DNA from: Clostridiales bacterium
Lineage (GTDB): Bacteria; Bacillota; Clostridia; Oscillospirales; Oscillospiraceae
Assembly: GCA_021201185.1 (NCBI GenBank)
Contig: JAJQFJ010000015.1
Location: 1 to 64,000, forward strand
DNA: 64,000 nt
Direction of reading: 5' to 3'
Shown: one piece after another, positions 61,754 through 64,000 of the stretch
Layout of the letters: each line of letters begins with the position of its first letter
Position numbering within the stretch: position 1 is the first letter of the stretch
Notes under the pieces: generated by a model
The model's input: only the letters and a program-made list of their open reading frames with translations
Told to the model about the DNA's origin: nothing
Database searches by the model: none
Translations under genes and position numbers: made by a program

Positions 61754-63232
61754 ATGGAACACGTCAAGCTCTATGAGGAAATTGCCCAGCGGACAGAAGG
61801 GGACATTTATATCGGGGTCGTAGGTCCGGTTCGGACAGGGAAGTCCACCTTCATCAAGCGATTTATGGAGACGCTGGTGATTCCCAACATTGAAAACGTC
61901 TATCGCCGGGAGCGGGCCAGAGATGAGCTCCCCCAGTCTGGTAGTGGGCGGACCATCATGACTGCCGAGCCAAAGTTCGTCCCGGAGGAGGCCGCACAAG
62001 TGGAGCTGGAGGGTGGTATCCGGTTTTCCGTCCGCCTGATCGACTCGGTGGGATACCTGGTGGACGGAGCCGTGGGACAGACAGAGGGCGGCAGCCCCCG
62101 AATGGTCACCACCCCCTGGTTCGACCACGAGGTCTCTATGGCGGAGGCCGCCGAGCTGGGCACCAGAAAGGTCATCGCCGAGCACTCCACCATTGGCATC
62201 GTCGTGACCACCGACGGCACTGTCACCGAGATTCCCCGGGAGGACTATCTGGAGGCGGAGGAACGTGTTATTCAGGAGCTGAAGGCGCTGAACAAGCCCT
62301 TCCTGGTGCTGCTCAACTCCCAGGAGCCGGGCTCCGACCGGGCGAAAGCCATCGCATCAGACCTCTCCTCCCGATATGAGGTCAGCTGTCTCCCGGTGAA
62401 CTGTCTGGAGCTTCGGGAGCAGGATGTCACCCAGATCATCCAGTCCGTCCTCTATGAGTTCCCGTTACAGGAGCTGGAGCTGTTTTTGCCCTCCTGGGTG
62501 GACGCACTGCCCTATGACCACCCCATCAAATCCGGACTTTACCAGTCCATTCAGGAAATCGGCGGACAGATCGGTCGCATCCGGCAGGTACGGGACAGTC
62601 TGGCCAGGCTGGGGACCTGTGAGAGCGTCAGCCGGTGCGAGCTGTCCGGGATAGACCTGGGCAGGGGAGTGGTCCAGGCCACCGTAGAGGTCCCAAGGGG
62701 GCTGTTCTACGAAACGCTGAGCAAGCAGTCCGGCTTTGCCGTGGGAGACGACGGCGATCTGATCCAGCTCCTAACCCAGCTCTCCACGGTCAAACGGGAG
62801 TATGACAAGGTGAGCGACGCCCTCCGGGAGGTCCGGGAGAACGGATACGGCATCGTCGTTCCGTCCATGGATGAGCTGACCTTGGAGGAGCCGGAGATCA
62901 TGCGGCAGGGGGGACGCTACGGCGTCCGTCTCAGGGCCAGCGCACCCTCCATCCACATGCTCCGGGCGGACATTGAGACGGTCCTCTCGCCCATCGTGGG
63001 CAGTGAAAAGCAGAGCGAGGAGATGATCCACTATCTGCTCCAGGAGTTTGAGGGGGACACCCAAAAGATCTGGGAATCCAACATCTTCGGCAAATCCTTT
63101 CACGAGCTGGTCAACGAGGACCTCCAGGGAAAGCTGAACCGGATGCCGGAGGACGCCCGGGTCAAGCTTCGGGAGACCCTGGAGCGCATCATCAACGAGG
63201 GCACCGGAGGGCTGATCTGCATTATCCTCTGA
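61754..63232 (+). CDS. spoIVA: Stage IV sporulation protein A
   Basis: DIYIGVVGPVRTGKSTFIKRFMETLVIPNIEN; SGSGRTIMTAEPKFVPEEA. Confidence 0.98.
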   Translation: MEHVKLYEEIAQRTEGDIYIGVVGPVRTGKSTFIKRFMETLVIPNIENVYRRERARDELPQSGSGRTIMTAEPKFVPEEAAQVELEGGIRFSVRLIDSVGYLVDGAVGQTEGGSPRMVTTPWFDHEVSMAEAAELGTRKVIAEHSTIGIVVTTDGTVTEIPREDYLEAEERVIQELKALNKPFLVLLNSQEPGSDRAKAIASDLSSRYEVSCLPVNCLELREQDVTQIIQSVLYEFPLQELELFLPSWVDALPYDHPIKSGLYQSIQEIGGQIGRIRQVRDSLARLGTCESVSRCELSGIDLGRGVVQATVEVPRGLFYETLSKQSGFAVGDDGDLIQLLTQLSTVKREYDKVSDALREVRENGYGIVVPSMDELTLEEPEIMRQGGRYGVRLRASAPSIHMLRADIETVLSPIVGSEKQSEEMIHYLLQEFEGDTQKIWESNIFGKSFHELVNEDLQGKLNRMPEDARVKLRETLERIINEGTGGLICIIL

Positions 63233-63245
63233 TATGATAAAAAAA

Positions 63246-63287
63246 CGCAGAGCAGACGATACAAAGGTCTGCTCTGCACGTTTTTTT
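63246..63287. terminator. Bidirectional rho-independent terminator between spoIVA and xer
   Basis: aaaaaacgcagagcagac-gatacaaag-gtctgctctgcacgttttttt. Confidence 0.88.
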
Positions 63288-63310
63288 ATGCAGTAAGATG
63301 TACGGAAGCC

Positions 63311-64000
63311 TCATTTTTTCCCCTTGATATGAGCCAGTGGGTTCATCTCCGCGGCGTCCGCCAGATTTTCGTTGCTGACATGGGTATAGATTTGGGTGGT
63401 GTTCAGGTGATCGTGGCCCAAAACCTCCTGCAGGGTGCGGACATCCACGCCATTCTGGAGCATCAGCGTCGCGGCGGTGTGGCGGAGCTTGTGGGCAGAA
63501 TACAGGCTGGGGTCCAGTCCGGCGGCGGCCAGAGCTTTTTTGATCATCAAATGGACAGCACTTTTAGAAATGCGTTTTCTCTGGTTGCTGACGAACAAAG
63601 CCTCCGGATCGATCAGGGTCATGCCGTTTCTAACCACCAAATAGTTCTCCAAAGCGTCCACACAGCTATCATTTAAGTACAAAATCCGCTCTTTATTGCC
63701 TTTTCCCAGCACACGGACGGTATTTCCCTGGATGCTGGACACATTCAGGTTCACCAGCTCGGAGATACGCAGGCCGCAGTTCAGGAAGAACACCAGAATA
63801 CAGTAATCCCGCTCCTGATTTTTGCCCTGGACCGAGTTGAGCAGCCGGACGGATTCCTCCAGAGTCAGATATCTGGGCAGAGATTTCCGAATCTTCGGCG
63901 AGTCCAGATCCTGGATGGGATTTTCCTCCAGCTTGTGGGTCTTGACGGTCAGGTATTTGAACAGCGAGCGGATGGCGGAGATCTTCCTGGCCCTGGACGC
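63311..64000 (-). CDS. Tyrosine recombinase XerC/XerD family (5' end beyond window)
   Basis: Open frame to window end: ASRARKISAIRSLFKYLTVKTHKLEENPIQDLDSPKIRKSLPRYLT...CGLRISELV...HKLRHTAATLMLQNGVDVRTLQEVLGHDHLNTTQIYTHVSNE. Confidence 0.92.
   Translation of the reverse strand, partial: ASRARKISAIRSLFKYLTVKTHKLEENPIQDLDSPKIRKSLPRYLTLEESVRLLNSVQGKNQERDYCILVFFLNCGLRISELVNLNVSSIQGNTVRVLGKGNKERILYLNDSCVDALENYLVVRNGMTLIDPEALFVSNQRKRISKSAVHLMIKKALAAAGLDPSLYSAHKLRHTAATLMLQNGVDVRTLQEVLGHDHLNTTQIYTHVSNENLADAAEMNPLAHIKGKK

Noticed and set aside
63311-64000. Tyrosine recombinase considered as prophage/ICE integrase
   Set aside because: XerC/D-like sequence, no attachment-site repeats, phage or conjugation genes in the window; the tRNA at 988 is 62 kb away. 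The 5' end is outside the window, so this is not fully decided.

Overview
GC-rich Clostridia-type chromosome segment. An Oscillospiraceae-like spore former is likely; this is inferred from gene content, not from any search. Most of the window is core genome on the + strand: HAD phosphatase, tRNA-Arg(ACG), sbcD-sbcC, Na/Pi cotransporter, pckA, a large secreted GH53 galactanase, NUDIX, SLOG/DUF1273 (-), FMN riboswitch-ribU, TIGR03960/TIGR03936, rplS, rbgA, rnhB, yraN, thrC, tig-clpP-clpX-lon-engB, M50 protease, scpA-scpB-DUF2953-ytfJ-dacF-rluB, RpiR regulator, HI0933-like flavoprotein, cmk, plsC, ispH::rpsA fusion, ispD-ispF, DUF3343-cysteine desulfurase, cdaA-ybbR, yicC-remA-gmk-rpoZ-priA-def-fmt-(DUF3006-like)-rsmB-rlmN-prpC-prkC-rsgA-thiN, a decayed GH25 gene, spoVM-like/sipL/spoIVA, and a XerC/D recombinase (-) cut by the window end. 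There is no CRISPR array, transposon or prophage. The main observations are: (1) an unlisted 26-aa SpoVM-like ORF directly upstream of SipL-like and SpoIVA genes; (2) RlmN in which the first Cys of the CxxxCxxC radical-SAM motif is Arg; (3) a GH25 gene with three independent lesions, including loss of the catalytic Asp; (4) an IspH-S1 fusion carrying an internal promoter-like and RBS signature before the S1 part; (5) a recurrent TTGC-type -35 element followed by a T-tract; (6) a 334-bp perfect tandem duplication and A-B-B-A Trp-rich modules in the GH53 protein; (7) a 17-bp stem between rpoZ and priA.
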